Below are positions 27,112-35,988 of a stretch of DNA of 64,000 bases, one piece after another. This DNA comes from CAYGZL01 sp964354345 (lineage in GTDB: Bacteria; Chloroflexota; Anaerolineae; Anaerolineales; UBA4823). Within the stretch, counting starts at the first letter, position 1, and each line of letters starts with the position of its first letter. The notes under the pieces were generated by a model. The model was not told the origin of the DNA. It ran no database searches and saw only the letters and a list, made by a program, of their open reading frames with translations. The DNA lies in assembly GCA_964354345.1 (NCBI GenBank), contig CAYGZL010000074.1, positions 1-64,000 of the forward strand, given 5' to 3'. A program made the translations under genes and the position numbers.

Positions 27112-27813
27112 ATGGGTAAAAAAATTGTTTATATTCTCATTCACCTGATCACCCGTCTGGTAGCGCGTGTTGAAATCCATGGGCAGGAAAATATCCCGGG
27201 GGAAGGTAGTTACATCGTTGCTTCAAATCACCTAGGTCGGGTAGATGCAATCTTGCCGTATGAATTATCACCGCGCAAGGATTTAATTATGTTGGTGGCG
27301 GAAAAATATCGTAAAAATGCTTTCTTCCGCTGGATGGTCAAACAATTGGATGGAATTTATATCGAACGTTTCAATGCCGATTTTGCATCTCTACGCACAA
27401 CCTTACGCCGTTTAAAAAAGGGAGAAATCCTGGTGCTAGCGCCCGAGGGAACGCGTAGTAAAACCGAAGCCTTGATCGAAGCCCGACCAGGTACAGGTTA
27501 TCTGGCTGCCAAGGCAGGTGTGCCGATTGTCCCACTCGGCGTAACCGGCACCGAGGACCGGGTAGTTGTGGATTGTTTACGCCATTTTCGACGAGCCAAG
27601 ATCGTGATCCAGATTGGTAAACCGTTCAACCTGCCTCCCATCCCCAACCAGGGTCGCGAGCAAGCGCTACAACATTACACTGACGAGATCATGTGCCAGA
27701 TCGCAGCCTTATTGCCCCCTGCTTATCGCGGCGTGTACGCTAACCACCCGCGACTGCAAGAAATCCTGGCCTGTCAGAGTCAAATTTTTGAGTCCGATAC
27801 TATCGGAATGTAA
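27112..27813 (+). CDS. 1-acylglycerol-3-phosphate O-acyltransferase (PlsC family)
   Basis: 233 residues. The catalytic HxxxxD motif is SNHLGRVDAI (about residues 40-49), motif III is LAPEGTRSKTEAL and motif IV is VPIVPLGVTGTED. The enzyme transfers an acyl chain to lysophosphatidic acid at the membrane face in phospholipid synthesis; other acceptors are possible in this family. The start codon follows an extended -10 with only six bases between. The STAS gene begins 27 bp after its stop, so plsC may be co-transcribed with the partner-switching set. Confidence 0.9.
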   Translation: MGKKIVYILIHLITRLVARVEIHGQENIPGEGSYIVASNHLGRVDAILPYELSPRKDLIMLVAEKYRKNAFFRWMVKQLDGIYIERFNADFASLRTTLRRLKKGEILVLAPEGTRSKTEALIEARPGTGYLAAKAGVPIVPLGVTGTEDRVVVDCLRHFRRAKIVIQIGKPFNLPPIPNQGREQALQHYTDEIMCQIAALLPPAYRGVYANHPRLQEILACQSQIFESDTIGM

Positions 27814-27839
27814 CAATTATTTAATGCGGAGGTTATTTT

Positions 27840-28175
27840 ATGGAAGTAATAACAACCGAGTACGAAATGTGTGACCTGGTCAAAGCCAAGGGTCGTATCG
27901 ACAGCGCTACCGCTTCTCAACTATCAGAAACTTTTGATGGAATAAACAAAGCCGGAAAGTATAAAATTGCTTTCGATATGAGTGAAGTGGAATATATATC
28001 CAGCGCAGGATTACGCACTTTGATCAATGCCCAAAAGAATTGCAAACGCGCTTCATCCGGCGAAGTCGTTTTAGCCTGTGTGCCAAAACGAATCTATGAG
28101 GTCATTGACCTGGCCGGTTTTGTTCCTCTTTTTAAATTTTTCGATAACGTAACCACCGCCATCAGGAGTTTTTAG
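27840..28175 (+). CDS. STAS-domain anti-sigma factor antagonist (RsbV/SpoIIAA-like)
   Basis: 111 residues, all one STAS domain. The conserved phosphorylation loop reads DMSEVEYISSAGLRTLINAQ, where the second Ser of ISSAG is the usual target of the kinase partner. In such systems the dephosphorylated form binds the RsbW-type kinase and frees its client. GCGGAGG lies about eight bases before the ATG. Immediately downstream are an RsbW-like kinase and a SpoIIE-type phosphatase, completing a partner-switching module. Confidence 0.92.
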   Translation: MEVITTEYEMCDLVKAKGRIDSATASQLSETFDGINKAGKYKIAFDMSEVEYISSAGLRTLINAQKNCKRASSGEVVLACVPKRIYEVIDLAGFVPLFKFFDNVTTAIRSF

Positions 28176-28205
28176 CCAGCGTGTGGCACTCAGAGACATT
28201 TTCCA

Positions 28206-28664
28206 ATGAAAGACCATCTACACGCGATGAGTATAAAACAGACCCTGACTCTCCTGGCGCATTATGAAAATTTAGAAAAAATCCGCCAATTTACAGGCCA
28301 GGCTGCCCATGCCAGTGGTTTTAAACCAGACGCGGTTTTTGCAGTGCAGATAGCAGTTGATGAGGCTTTTTGCAATATCATCGAGCACGCATACGGGGGC
28401 GAATGCGACGAAGAAATTCGCTGTACCTGCCAGATAACTCGCCAAGGATTGACCATTCAGTTACGTGATTCAGGCCAACCATTCGATCCTACCAGCGCGC
28501 CCGAACCAGATTTAGATGCCAGCCTGGAAGAACGCCAGCCCGGCGGTTTGGGGCTTTTTTTCATGCGCCGGATGATGGATGAAGTCCATTTCCAGGTGCT
28601 GCCAGTCTCGGACGAAGGCGGAAATATATTAACTATGTTTAAGCGAAGGGAGAAACGCCCATAA
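28206..28664 (+). CDS. RsbW-like anti-sigma/serine kinase (HATPase_c)
   Basis: 152 residues of a GHKL ATPase fold. N box VDEAFCNIIEHAYGG, G1 box IQLRDSGQPFDPT and G2 box GGLGLFFMRRMMDEV. In the family this ATPase phosphorylates the STAS partner and binds a sigma factor or other client. No sigma gene lies within the cluster, so the client is elsewhere or is not a sigma factor. The ATG at 28206 lacks a clear ribosome site; an in-frame ATG at 28227 is an alternative. Its stop codon abuts the start of the phosphatase gene. Confidence 0.88.
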   Translation: MKDHLHAMSIKQTLTLLAHYENLEKIRQFTGQAAHASGFKPDAVFAVQIAVDEAFCNIIEHAYGGECDEEIRCTCQITRQGLTIQLRDSGQPFDPTSAPEPDLDASLEERQPGGLGLFFMRRMMDEVHFQVLPVSDEGGNILTMFKRREKRP

Positions 28665-31600
28665 ATGGGAATGGTTTCCAGGAGACGCACGAAACTCGCC
28701 GCCAATCCGTACACTGCCTGGCAAAAAATTCTCCAGCTAGGGGAGCAATTAAACCAGTTACTTCCTGAGTTGCACAAGACCTCTCTGGAAGAAGCCAGCA
28801 GTGGCATCACGGACCATTTCCTGTATTCGCTCCTGGCACAACAGGAGCTGATAATTCAAACCGTAGAAGATATTTTAGGAGGCAAAGTTGGTCTATGGAT
28901 TATCCAATGGTCTGATCTCGATACCCTATCGCTACAAAGATCTACACTAATCGCACAGGCTGTTCAAAGAGGCGTGTTTTCCCCAGAACCACCCTCGGCT
29001 TTAATCCACCAGGCCTTCACCACCCAACAAACCTGCTATTATTCAAATAAGACCGGATTGGATGCGGGGTTGGCCAAAGCCACCCTCCTGGCGACTCCGC
29101 TCCTGAATGGCGCAGCTGGTTCTCTAAATACGACTGTCCTGGGCGTTCTTACGCTTGAAAAATCATCTGGCGCGATCATCAGCCCGGCTGAAAATTCCTT
29201 GATGGAAGGTTTGGCTGCTTTGATTGCCGCGGCTTTACAAAACAGCCGGAAATTATATGTTGAGCACCGGCGTTTAGATAAATTTTCTGTCATTTTTGAA
29301 ATCAGCCGGGTGATAACCTCGATTCTTGATCAGGATATATTGCTGAATGAAGTGGTTAACCTGATACAGAAGCGCTTTAGTTATCCTGTGGTTAATATTT
29401 TCACAGTCCATACCAGTCAGCGTAAGATCTTCTATGAAGCTGGCGCAGGCCCGCACGGACCGCGCCTCCGCCAACACGAGTTCGCTTTTAATCTCGATGA
29501 TACCGAAGGAATCATCCCCTGGGTCGCACAGCATGGGAAAACCTGCCTGGTCAATAATTTGATCAATCCTCCTCGCTACCAGCCTGCAGATTTCTATTCA
29601 GAAGAGATGCGGTCGGAACTGGCTATTCCACTGATCTTTGGCGGCGAGGTGCTCGGTATTTTAGATGTGCAAAATGACTATGTGGATGCTTTCAATGAAG
29701 AAGACCATTTTCTATTCGATGCGTTAGCTGACAATGTTTCCATTGCCCTACACAACGCCAATCTCTATCGCTCCGAACAATGGCGTCGGCAGGTAGCTGA
29801 AAGCTTGCGAGAAGTCGCGGGTCTCTTATCCGCGAACGCCGATTTAGCTCAGGTACTCCAAGCCATTCTAACCGAATTGGAACGAACCTTACCCTGTGAT
29901 CTGGTCGCGATCTGGCTTTTGGACGAATTTACCATTGAAACGAGCAGCGGTGGGGCTTTACCATCGCTTCGACTGGCTGCCAATAGCGGTGTAGACGCGG
30001 CTTTACTGAATCTAGAAATTGGTTCCAGCTACAACGAAGTGCTCCTTGCGAATGATATTGAAAATCAACTGCCAGCGGATAAACATCCATCGATATGGTA
30101 TACCGAAGCCATCAAAGCTGATGGCCCGCAGATAAGGCAACCCAATTCACCCTATGACCCGATCCTGGCAGAATTAGATTATCCGGCTGACTACTCAGCC
30201 ATTGCCACCCCGCTGCGAGTCGGTGAGCAACACCTGGGCGTGCTGATCCTGATGCATCATACACCCGGCCGGTATGGTACTGAGGCGAGTACCATGACCG
30301 CCGCGTTCGCCAGCTATGCAGCCGTCGCCATTGAAAATACACGTCTGTTCGAAGCAGCTCACGAACAGGCCTGGATTTCCACGGTCCTCCTTCAAGTTTC
30401 TGAGGCCACCCAATCGGTAACCGACCTGAAGGAACTGTTGGATACGGTCAGTAGCATTACTCCAAAGCTGGTAGGCGTCAAAGCTTGCTTGCTCTATATC
30501 CTAGATGAGGATGAGAGGTTGGTCCCCGCCGCCTGCTCAGGATTAACAGCAGAGCAACAATCCGAATTCGAACGGCGTTCATTCATGCCAGGCCAGGTTC
30601 CCGCTCTGGATCACTTGTTAAATGATCGCCACCCACTGATTCGGCATCACCAGGACGAAGATCATCAGCTTTTCGAAATCCTGACTTTGGGAATAGAAAC
30701 TGAGAGCCCTTATAAGGTTGAATTACTGCTCATGGTTCCCATGATCGCGCGCGGCGAAATCCTGGGAGCTTTGCTGGTCAATTATAGCCATAACCAGGCA
30801 GATAAAAACAGCCTGGTTACCCTGGAGGAACTCTTCAGGGAACGGTTAACGATCATCCAGGGGATTGCCCACCAAACGGCCACAGCAGTAGAGAACATTC
30901 GCTTGATAAAATCTCAACGTGAAGAGGCGTACGTCTCTGTGGCTTTATTACAGGTCGCCCAGGCGGTTGTCAGTGGGAGTGTCCTGGAAGATGTGTTAGG
31001 ATCCATCGCCCGTATCACCCCCATACTAATCGGTGTAAAACGGGCAGTAATTTTCCTCTGGGATGAACAAAACCAACTGTTTCACCTGGGACAATCTTAT
31101 GGACTACCGCGCAGCCAGACTGCGCTCTCATATCAACCGCGTGATTTCCCCTTATTATCTGCTGTGCGTACTGAAGCGTGCTTACTCGTCCGTCCGGTAA
31201 GTACGGATAGCAACTCTCCAGGCGATATTATAGACGCCTGGCGAAAACTAGAACCACCCGAACCATCTGATTTGGAAGGGTATATCGCATCAGAGGCGCG
31301 GTTGCTACTCGCTTTTCCGTTGTCTGTTAAGAGCGAGGTATTAGGTGTGTTCATTATCGAGGAACCCGAGCCTGTACCAGTCGCAGGGGTATTGAACCCT
31401 AACAGCAATCGCCGCCTGCGCGAAAAACGCCTGGAGATCACCACTGGTATTTCCCAGCAAGCTGCCATGGCAATCCAAAATGATCAGTTCCAGCGTGAAA
31501 GAGTCGGTCGAGAGCGCCTCGAACGGGAAATGCAGCTCGCTCACGAAATTCAGCGTGCCTTTCTACCCCACGAAATTCCCCAATTGCCAGGTTGGGAGTT

Positions 31601-32309
31601 GGGTGTACGCTGGGTTACTGCACGTGAAGTTGGCGGCGATTTCTACGATTTCTTTAAACTGCCTGGCAACAGGCTGGGATTGGTAATCGCGGATGTCGCC
31701 GATAAGGGTATCCCCGCCGCGCTATTTATGACCTTGAGCCGTACTCTGGTTCGCGCCACTGTTCAGGAGATCGAACCGCCGGCTGAAGTATTAGCACGCG
31801 TCAATGATCTGTTGGCTGCTGATGCCCAAAAGGGCATGTTCGTCACCCTGATCTACGCTGTGCTGGACTTAGACACCGGAAAACTCAATTATGCCAATGC
31901 GGGTCATAACTTACCAATCCTGGTCAAAGTCCAAAAAAGAGAACTCGAAATCCTGCCCAAAGGAGGAATTGCCCTGGGTATCTTCGAGGGCGCCAAATAT
32001 CGTGAGTATAAATTTACCTTGGAACCAGGGGATTACTTGATCTTTTACACGGATGGGATCACTGAAGCCTTTTCGCCCCAGGATACAATGTACGGCGAAA
32101 CCAGCCTCTACCAAACCGTGCGCGAGGCTATTTTCGGAAATGGCGCTTCGGTCAACGAACCAGAAGTAGAAGCCACTCACCTGGCGATTGCACCCCCACC
32201 TTCCGCGCAAGAAATACTGGATACCATAGATCAATCTGTCAGTGCTTTTATCCAGGATGCGCCGCGCTCTGATGATGTAACCCTGCTTGTCATCCGGCGC
32301 ACTGGTTAA
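28665..32309 (+). CDS. Multi-GAF SpoIIE-type (PP2C) serine phosphatase, RsbU-like
   Basis: 1214 residues, cytoplasmic. About five GAF-type sensor units follow one another (roughly 70-200, 210-370, 385-555, 565-745, 755-930). Repeated ends such as IAALQNSRKL, VSIALHNANLYRSE, AAVAIENTRLFEAAHEQAW and ATAVENIRLIKSQREEAY mark the GAF C-terminal helices. A short coiled coil leads into the SpoIIE phosphatase (about 985-1210) with AREVGGDFYDFF, LGLVIADVADKGIPAALFM, YANAGHNLPIL and the metal-site PRSDDVTLLVI. It should dephosphorylate the STAS protein in answer to small ligands, redox or other cues sensed by the GAF units. Start is ATG right after the preceding TAA; a second ATG is two codons later. 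Confidence 0.92.
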   Translation: MGMVSRRRTKLAANPYTAWQKILQLGEQLNQLLPELHKTSLEEASSGITDHFLYSLLAQQELIIQTVEDILGGKVGLWIIQWSDLDTLSLQRSTLIAQAVQRGVFSPEPPSALIHQAFTTQQTCYYSNKTGLDAGLAKATLLATPLLNGAAGSLNTTVLGVLTLEKSSGAIISPAENSLMEGLAALIAAALQNSRKLYVEHRRLDKFSVIFEISRVITSILDQDILLNEVVNLIQKRFSYPVVNIFTVHTSQRKIFYEAGAGPHGPRLRQHEFAFNLDDTEGIIPWVAQHGKTCLVNNLINPPRYQPADFYSEEMRSELAIPLIFGGEVLGILDVQNDYVDAFNEEDHFLFDALADNVSIALHNANLYRSEQWRRQVAESLREVAGLLSANADLAQVLQAILTELERTLPCDLVAIWLLDEFTIETSSGGALPSLRLAANSGVDAALLNLEIGSSYNEVLLANDIENQLPADKHPSIWYTEAIKADGPQIRQPNSPYDPILAELDYPADYSAIATPLRVGEQHLGVLILMHHTPGRYGTEASTMTAAFASYAAVAIENTRLFEAAHEQAWISTVLLQVSEATQSVTDLKELLDTVSSITPKLVGVKACLLYILDEDERLVPAACSGLTAEQQSEFERRSFMPGQVPALDHLLNDRHPLIRHHQDEDHQLFEILTLGIETESPYKVELLLMVPMIARGEILGALLVNYSHNQADKNSLVTLEELFRERLTIIQGIAHQTATAVENIRLIKSQREEAYVSVALLQVAQAVVSGSVLEDVLGSIARITPILIGVKRAVIFLWDEQNQLFHLGQSYGLPRSQTALSYQPRDFPLLSAVRTEACLLVRPVSTDSNSPGDIIDAWRKLEPPEPSDLEGYIASEARLLLAFPLSVKSEVLGVFIIEEPEPVPVAGVLNPNSNRRLREKRLEITTGISQQAAMAIQNDQFQRERVGRERLEREMQLAHEIQRAFLPHEIPQLPGWELGVRWVTAREVGGDFYDFFKLPGNRLGLVIADVADKGIPAALFMTLSRTLVRATVQEIEPPAEVLARVNDLLAADAQKGMFVTLIYAVLDLDTGKLNYANAGHNLPILVKVQKRELEILPKGGIALGIFEGAKYREYKFTLEPGDYLIFYTDGITEAFSPQDTMYGETSLYQTVREAIFGNGASVNEPEVEATHLAIAPPPSAQEILDTIDQSVSAFIQDAPRSDDVTLLVIRRTG

Positions 32310-32314
32310 AACGA

Positions 32315-32347
32315 TTGCCGGACGTGGGGGGGAGACACGCCCGGCAA
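32315..32347 (+). terminator. Long hairpin just after the phosphatase gene
   Basis: A 12-bp stem with one mismatch, TTGCCGGACGTG / CACGCCCGGCAA, loop GGGGGGAGA, five nt past the stop codon. No T run follows. Two further inverted repeats occur before 32440 (CACCGG/CCGGTG and ACACCT/AGGTGT). The rest of 32440-32552 is AT-rich with no gene. Confidence 0.4.
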
Positions 32348-32552
32348 CCTGAGAAGGGCCACCGGAAGCATCAACACAGGGGGGATGTGCTATCAGCTCA
32401 CCCCGGTGACACGACACCTGATATACCAATAATGGAGAAGGTAGGTGTCGACTCAACTAATATATCCTATATTGGTCAAAATTGCATTAATATAGCATAA
32501 ATATTTCAGAGTAAATCTATCCTAATTACCCCTCGCTAATCTTCCTTAATTC

Positions 32553-33038
32553 TCAAAATGGCGGTTTTGGTTTATGCCCACCAAATAGTTTTAACCATTC
32601 ATCGAGTTCCTGTTCACTCATCCGATCAGAATGATCTGCAGGGGCTTTTCGATCTTCGGATAAAGCCTGCATCAACATTTGGGCAAAAGTCTCCGAGGGA
32701 AGCACCTGAGCACGCGCAGCCCTGGCTGAGGATTGCACTTCTCGATCCGAGCTTACCACAGTCCAGTTACGTGCCTCTTTTCCCAGCCGGGATAGCTTGG
32801 CGCGGATTGCCTCATCAGCAGTCACCCCCTCACGGATAAAGCGCGCCACCAAGAGGCCATAATTCCGTGCACGCGGTTGACCTGCGGGTGCGTTATCGAA
32901 AAAAACCTCTGCCTCCTTGCGTTGGCGGCGGCAGTATTCTTGCAACAATTCAATTAACTGCAACTCATCATCTACCTCACCCAACGCCAGACCGCGGATT
33001 TTAGGGATCAAGTTATGACCATCAATCAAGTAAGGCAT
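32553..33038 (-). CDS. NYN-domain (YacP-like) protein, predicted RNA-binding/nuclease fold
   Basis: About 161 residues. MPYLIDGHNLIPKI carries the first conserved Asp of the PIN-like NYN fold. EVFFDNAPAG and WTVVSSDREVQSSAR carry the others, and a charged C-terminal tail follows. In Gram-positives the homologue Rae1/YacP is a ribosome-associated mRNA nuclease, so an RNA role is likely but not shown. The ATG at 33038 is chosen because the family starts this way and because TACAAT lies seven bases upstream, making a leaderless start. A longer frame to 33116 exists without a ribosome site. Confidence 0.82.
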   Translation of the reverse strand: MPYLIDGHNLIPKIRGLALGEVDDELQLIELLQEYCRRQRKEAEVFFDNAPAGQPRARNYGLLVARFIREGVTADEAIRAKLSRLGKEARNWTVVSSDREVQSSARAARAQVLPSETFAQMLMQALSEDRKAPADHSDRMSEQELDEWLKLFGGHKPKPPF

Positions 33039-33045
33039 AGGCAAA

Positions 33046-33051
33046 ATTGTA
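33046..33051 (-). promoter_or_regulatory. -10 box for leaderless NYN gene
   Basis: TACAAT on the minus strand, seven bases (TTTGCCT) before ATG 33038. The -35 region is weak (TTACAA, 17 bp further). Confidence 0.45.
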
Positions 33052-33129
33052 ATCCACTTTGTTGCATGTTGTAAGAGAGGCCAGGTCTTCGGCCAATAAT
33101 ATCTTTCAGACATCAAATAATTAAAAATG

Positions 33130-33138
33130 TGCTATCAT
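33130..33138 (+). promoter_or_regulatory. Extended -10 for the LysM protein gene
   Basis: TGC plus TATCAT (33133-33138). The ATG at 33158 is 19 nt downstream, giving a leader of about 12 nt. Confidence 0.45.
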
Positions 33139-33157
33139 TTCACCTCGGTAACCTCAT

Positions 33158-33832
33158 ATGAAATCTTGGAAACGTCTCTTCTTTTATCTGCTGCTCAATG
33201 TCCTGGTATCCGCCCTCACCACACTGACCGTCTTATGGGCCTGGGATTACCTGCGCGGAACCACGCCGTTCAATTGGCTACAACCTCTTCAACGTAGCAT
33301 AACCGGCGTCGCCACCCCTTCCCCTTCTGTCGAACCAAACAACCCGACTGCCCTATCGCCCACGCCGACTCTAAATTTCATATTTCACCCGGTTCAGGCA
33401 GGTGATACCTTCGAAACCCTGGCTGAAAAATACCATGTCACCGTGGACGATCTGGTGGCAGCCAATGGTTTCACTCGCTCCCAGCCGCTTGGCGAAGGTG
33501 AGATGCTCCGGATTCCGATCCACCCTGTAGTGATTGACAGTGTTATTGGACCAGGTGATCTTGCTTCCGAAAGCGTTATTCTACGTAATGATCTGGATGG
33601 CGAAATAACGATTGCGGGTTGGAAATTAGAAGACGAAACCGGAAATTCATATACCTTTCCCCAAGTGACAATCTTTGTCAAGGGGGGAACCGTCACCCTC
33701 CATACTAAAGCGGGTACCAATACAGTTAATGACCTGAATTGGGGATTAACCGCCCCAGTCTGGCTAACAGGTACGAAAGTCGTTCTTCGTGACGCGCAAG
33801 GAAGAATCCAGGATTCCTACATAGTTCCTTAA
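33158..33832 (+). CDS. Membrane-anchored LysM and lamin-tail-domain protein
   Basis: 224 residues. One N-terminal membrane helix (LFFYLLLNVLVSALTTLTVLW) is followed by a Pro/Ser/Thr-rich linker. A LysM repeat follows (AGDTFETLAEKYHVTVDDLVAAN, ending LRIPI, about residues 80-125). The C-terminal lamin-tail domain reads ESVILRNDLDGEITIAGWKL, GGTVTLHTKAGTNT and VLRDAQGRIQDSYIV. LysM binds peptidoglycan or chitin-type glycans, and bacterial lamin-tail domains are found on exported proteins with unclear roles. The protein is thus predicted to sit on the outer face, bound to the wall. It is followed 65 bp later by dnaX with its own promoter. Confidence 0.85.
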   Translation: MKSWKRLFFYLLLNVLVSALTTLTVLWAWDYLRGTTPFNWLQPLQRSITGVATPSPSVEPNNPTALSPTPTLNFIFHPVQAGDTFETLAEKYHVTVDDLVAANGFTRSQPLGEGEMLRIPIHPVVIDSVIGPGDLASESVILRNDLDGEITIAGWKLEDETGNSYTFPQVTIFVKGGTVTLHTKAGTNTVNDLNWGLTAPVWLTGTKVVLRDAQGRIQDSYIVP

Positions 33833-33862
33833 TCCTGACAGACCAAGGGGCGAGTGAAAGTG

Positions 33863-33891
33863 TTGACCCGCGCCCTGCTCTCTGATACACT
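33863..33891 (+). promoter_or_regulatory. dnaX promoter, leaderless
   Basis: TTGACC (33863-33868), exactly 17 bp, then TGA plus TACACT (33886-33891), then six bases and ATG 33898. This is the best-formed of the leaderless promoters in the window. Confidence 0.65.
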
Positions 33892-33897
33892 CTAAGC

Positions 33898-35571
33898 ATG
33901 ACTCAAGCCTTATACCGCAAGTGGCGTCCCCAATCCTGGGAGGCAGTGATCGGGCAAGACCATATCGTGCGAACTTTGCGCAATGCGATCCTGACGGAAC
34001 GTGTCGCCCATGCCTATCTTTTCGCAGGTCCACGTGGCACAGGTAAAACTACCACGGCTCGCCTGTTAGCCAAAGCCGTCAATTGCCTGGAGAAAGACCT
34101 GGCCAAGCGTCCCTGCGGTGAGTGCGATCACTGCCAGGCTGTCAATCATAATCGTTTCCTTGATTTGATCGAAATCGACGCGGCTTCTAATACCAGCGTC
34201 GAAGACGTGCGCGATCTGCGCGATAAGATCAACTTTTCGCCGAATCAAGGTCGTTATAAGGTTTATATCATTGACGAAGTGCACATGCTCTCGACGGCAG
34301 CCTTCAACGCCTTGCTAAAGACATTGGAAGAACCGCCCGCGCACGCCCTGTTTATCCTGGCCACTACGGAAGTACATAAGATACCTGCTACGGTTCTTTC
34401 ACGTTGCCAACGGCATGAGTTCAGGCGCATCCCTATCAATGAGATCGTCAGCTATTTGAAAGTCCTGGCTGAACAAGAAGGTATCCAGGTCTCACCGGAG
34501 GCACTGGTGCTGATGGCTCGCCAATCCACTGGCGCAATGCGAGATGCCATCTCACTGCTCGACCAATTAGCATCTTCTGGTCGACCAATCACGCTAGAAA
34601 TGGCTCAAAACCTTCTAGGCACCGCAACTCTGCAAGCTGTTTTCGACATTGTAGAGGCTTTGATCGCGGGTGAATCCTCTACTGGGCTGAACCATATCCA
34701 CAAAGCACTCGATGCTGGCGCCGACCCGCGCCAATTTGCCCGTCAGATCGTTGATTATTTGCGAGATCTGCTCTTGATCCAGATGGGCAACCGATCCAAT
34801 TCGTGGATTGGATCCGACCAGATTAATGCCACTGCCGAAGCCCGTTCCCAGATGGCCCGCCATTCTCACGCCTTCACTACTCCAGAGCTTTTAAGAGCAA
34901 TCCGGATATTCAATGAAGCTTCAACCGAAGCGCGTGGGAATTGGCAACCTGCCCTACCCTTGGAGATGGCTTTTGTGGAGGTCCTCCAAATTCATACCCC
35001 AAATGGGAATGGGGAAACTGAGGTTGAGGCAGCCCAACCAGTTACGCCACCGCGCCGGGAGCAAATCAAGGAAGACTCGCCACATACAACGCCAGCTATA
35101 AAAATAGTCGAGCAAGGTGGTATTGTAGAATCTATACCGACTCCCACAACCATTGAACAAATCACCCCCCCTGAACAGTCACCAACCCCGCAACTGGTAG
35201 CTACCCCACCGTCAACCCCGGGCGATGTGCTGTTTAAACAAATCAACGAACATTGGCGTCAGGTTGTTCATCTTGTAGGGCAGCAAAGCCGGCAGACTCT
35301 AGCTCTGCTCAATTCTTGTAAGCCGTTTGGCGTCAAGGATGGTGTTCTGTTCCTCGGTTTTAACGGAGATTTCTCACGGGAAAAGATGGAAAAGGGCGAC
35401 AATATTGAAATAACTCGCAAAGCGCTGGCTCAAGTCATGGGTAGTGATATTCCCATTCGATGCTTTGTCGCCGCCGGGGGACACGGCTCTTTGCCTCCCG
35501 ATGTGGATAGTGATGGTATGGTAGCAACCGCTTTACGCGACCTGGGCGGAGAGATCGTAGACATTCATTAA
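33898..35571 (+). CDS. dnaX: DNA polymerase III subunit gamma/tau
   Basis: 557 residues. Walker A GPRGTGKTTTARLLAKAVNC, a zinc-binding cluster with CGECDHCQ, EIDAASNTSVEDVRDLRD, Walker B YIIDEVHMLSTAAFNALLKTLEEPP, and sensor 1 FILATTEVHKIPATVLSRCQ are all present. The clamp-loader lid and collar domains follow. A Pro/Thr-rich linker at about residues 370-445 leads to a C-terminal tau-like domain. It loads the sliding clamp and ties the replisome together. It heads the standard dnaX-ebfC-recR cluster. Confidence 0.97.
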   Translation: MTQALYRKWRPQSWEAVIGQDHIVRTLRNAILTERVAHAYLFAGPRGTGKTTTARLLAKAVNCLEKDLAKRPCGECDHCQAVNHNRFLDLIEIDAASNTSVEDVRDLRDKINFSPNQGRYKVYIIDEVHMLSTAAFNALLKTLEEPPAHALFILATTEVHKIPATVLSRCQRHEFRRIPINEIVSYLKVLAEQEGIQVSPEALVLMARQSTGAMRDAISLLDQLASSGRPITLEMAQNLLGTATLQAVFDIVEALIAGESSTGLNHIHKALDAGADPRQFARQIVDYLRDLLLIQMGNRSNSWIGSDQINATAEARSQMARHSHAFTTPELLRAIRIFNEASTEARGNWQPALPLEMAFVEVLQIHTPNGNGETEVEAAQPVTPPRREQIKEDSPHTTPAIKIVEQGGIVESIPTPTTIEQITPPEQSPTPQLVATPPSTPGDVLFKQINEHWRQVVHLVGQQSRQTLALLNSCKPFGVKDGVLFLGFNGDFSREKMEKGDNIEITRKALAQVMGSDIPIRCFVAAGGHGSLPPDVDSDGMVATALRDLGGEIVDIH

Positions 35572-35637
35572 AACATTAGTAGTGGGTGTTTCAGATCCAC
35601 ACAGTGGTTCGATGTGATTAGAAGTAAGGAGAAGGAC

Positions 35638-35985
35638 ATGGCGAAAGGATACAGAGCCCCAAAAATGCCCGGAGGTAGGAAATCCGATCCACGCAGTGGA
35701 TCTCCAATGGGTCAGCTACAACGGTTGCAAGAACAAATTCAGGCTACTCAGGCCCAACTGGCTGAAGAAACCCTGACAGTGAGCGCGGGTGGAGGGGCTG
35801 TAAAAATAACTGTCACGGGCGATCAGCACTTTAAAGTGGTTGAGATTGACCCTGAGTTGCTCAAAGATGCTGATGTCGAAATGTTGCAGGATTTACTATT
35901 AACCGCCTTCAACAGCGCTCTGGATAAATCGCGCGAATTAGCTTCAGAGCGCCTGGGACCATTGGCTGGAGGGCTGCCATTATAA
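35638..35985 (+). CDS. ebfC: YbaB/EbfC family nucleoid-associated protein
   Basis: 115 residues from the ATG at 35638, which has AAGGAG seven bases upstream; an upstream in-frame start at 35614 is unsupported. The basic N-terminus (KGYRAPKMPGGRK) is longer than usual. The YbaB domain then reads LQRLQEQIQATQAQLAEETLTVSAGGGAVKI, TGDQHFKVVEIDPELL and LLLTAFNSALDKSRELA. The family forms DNA-binding dimers. It lies between dnaX and recR, its usual place, with a 3-nt gap to recR. Confidence 0.94.
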   Translation: MAKGYRAPKMPGGRKSDPRSGSPMGQLQRLQEQIQATQAQLAEETLTVSAGGGAVKITVTGDQHFKVVEIDPELLKDADVEMLQDLLLTAFNSALDKSRELASERLGPLAGGLPL

Positions 35986-35988
35986 CTT

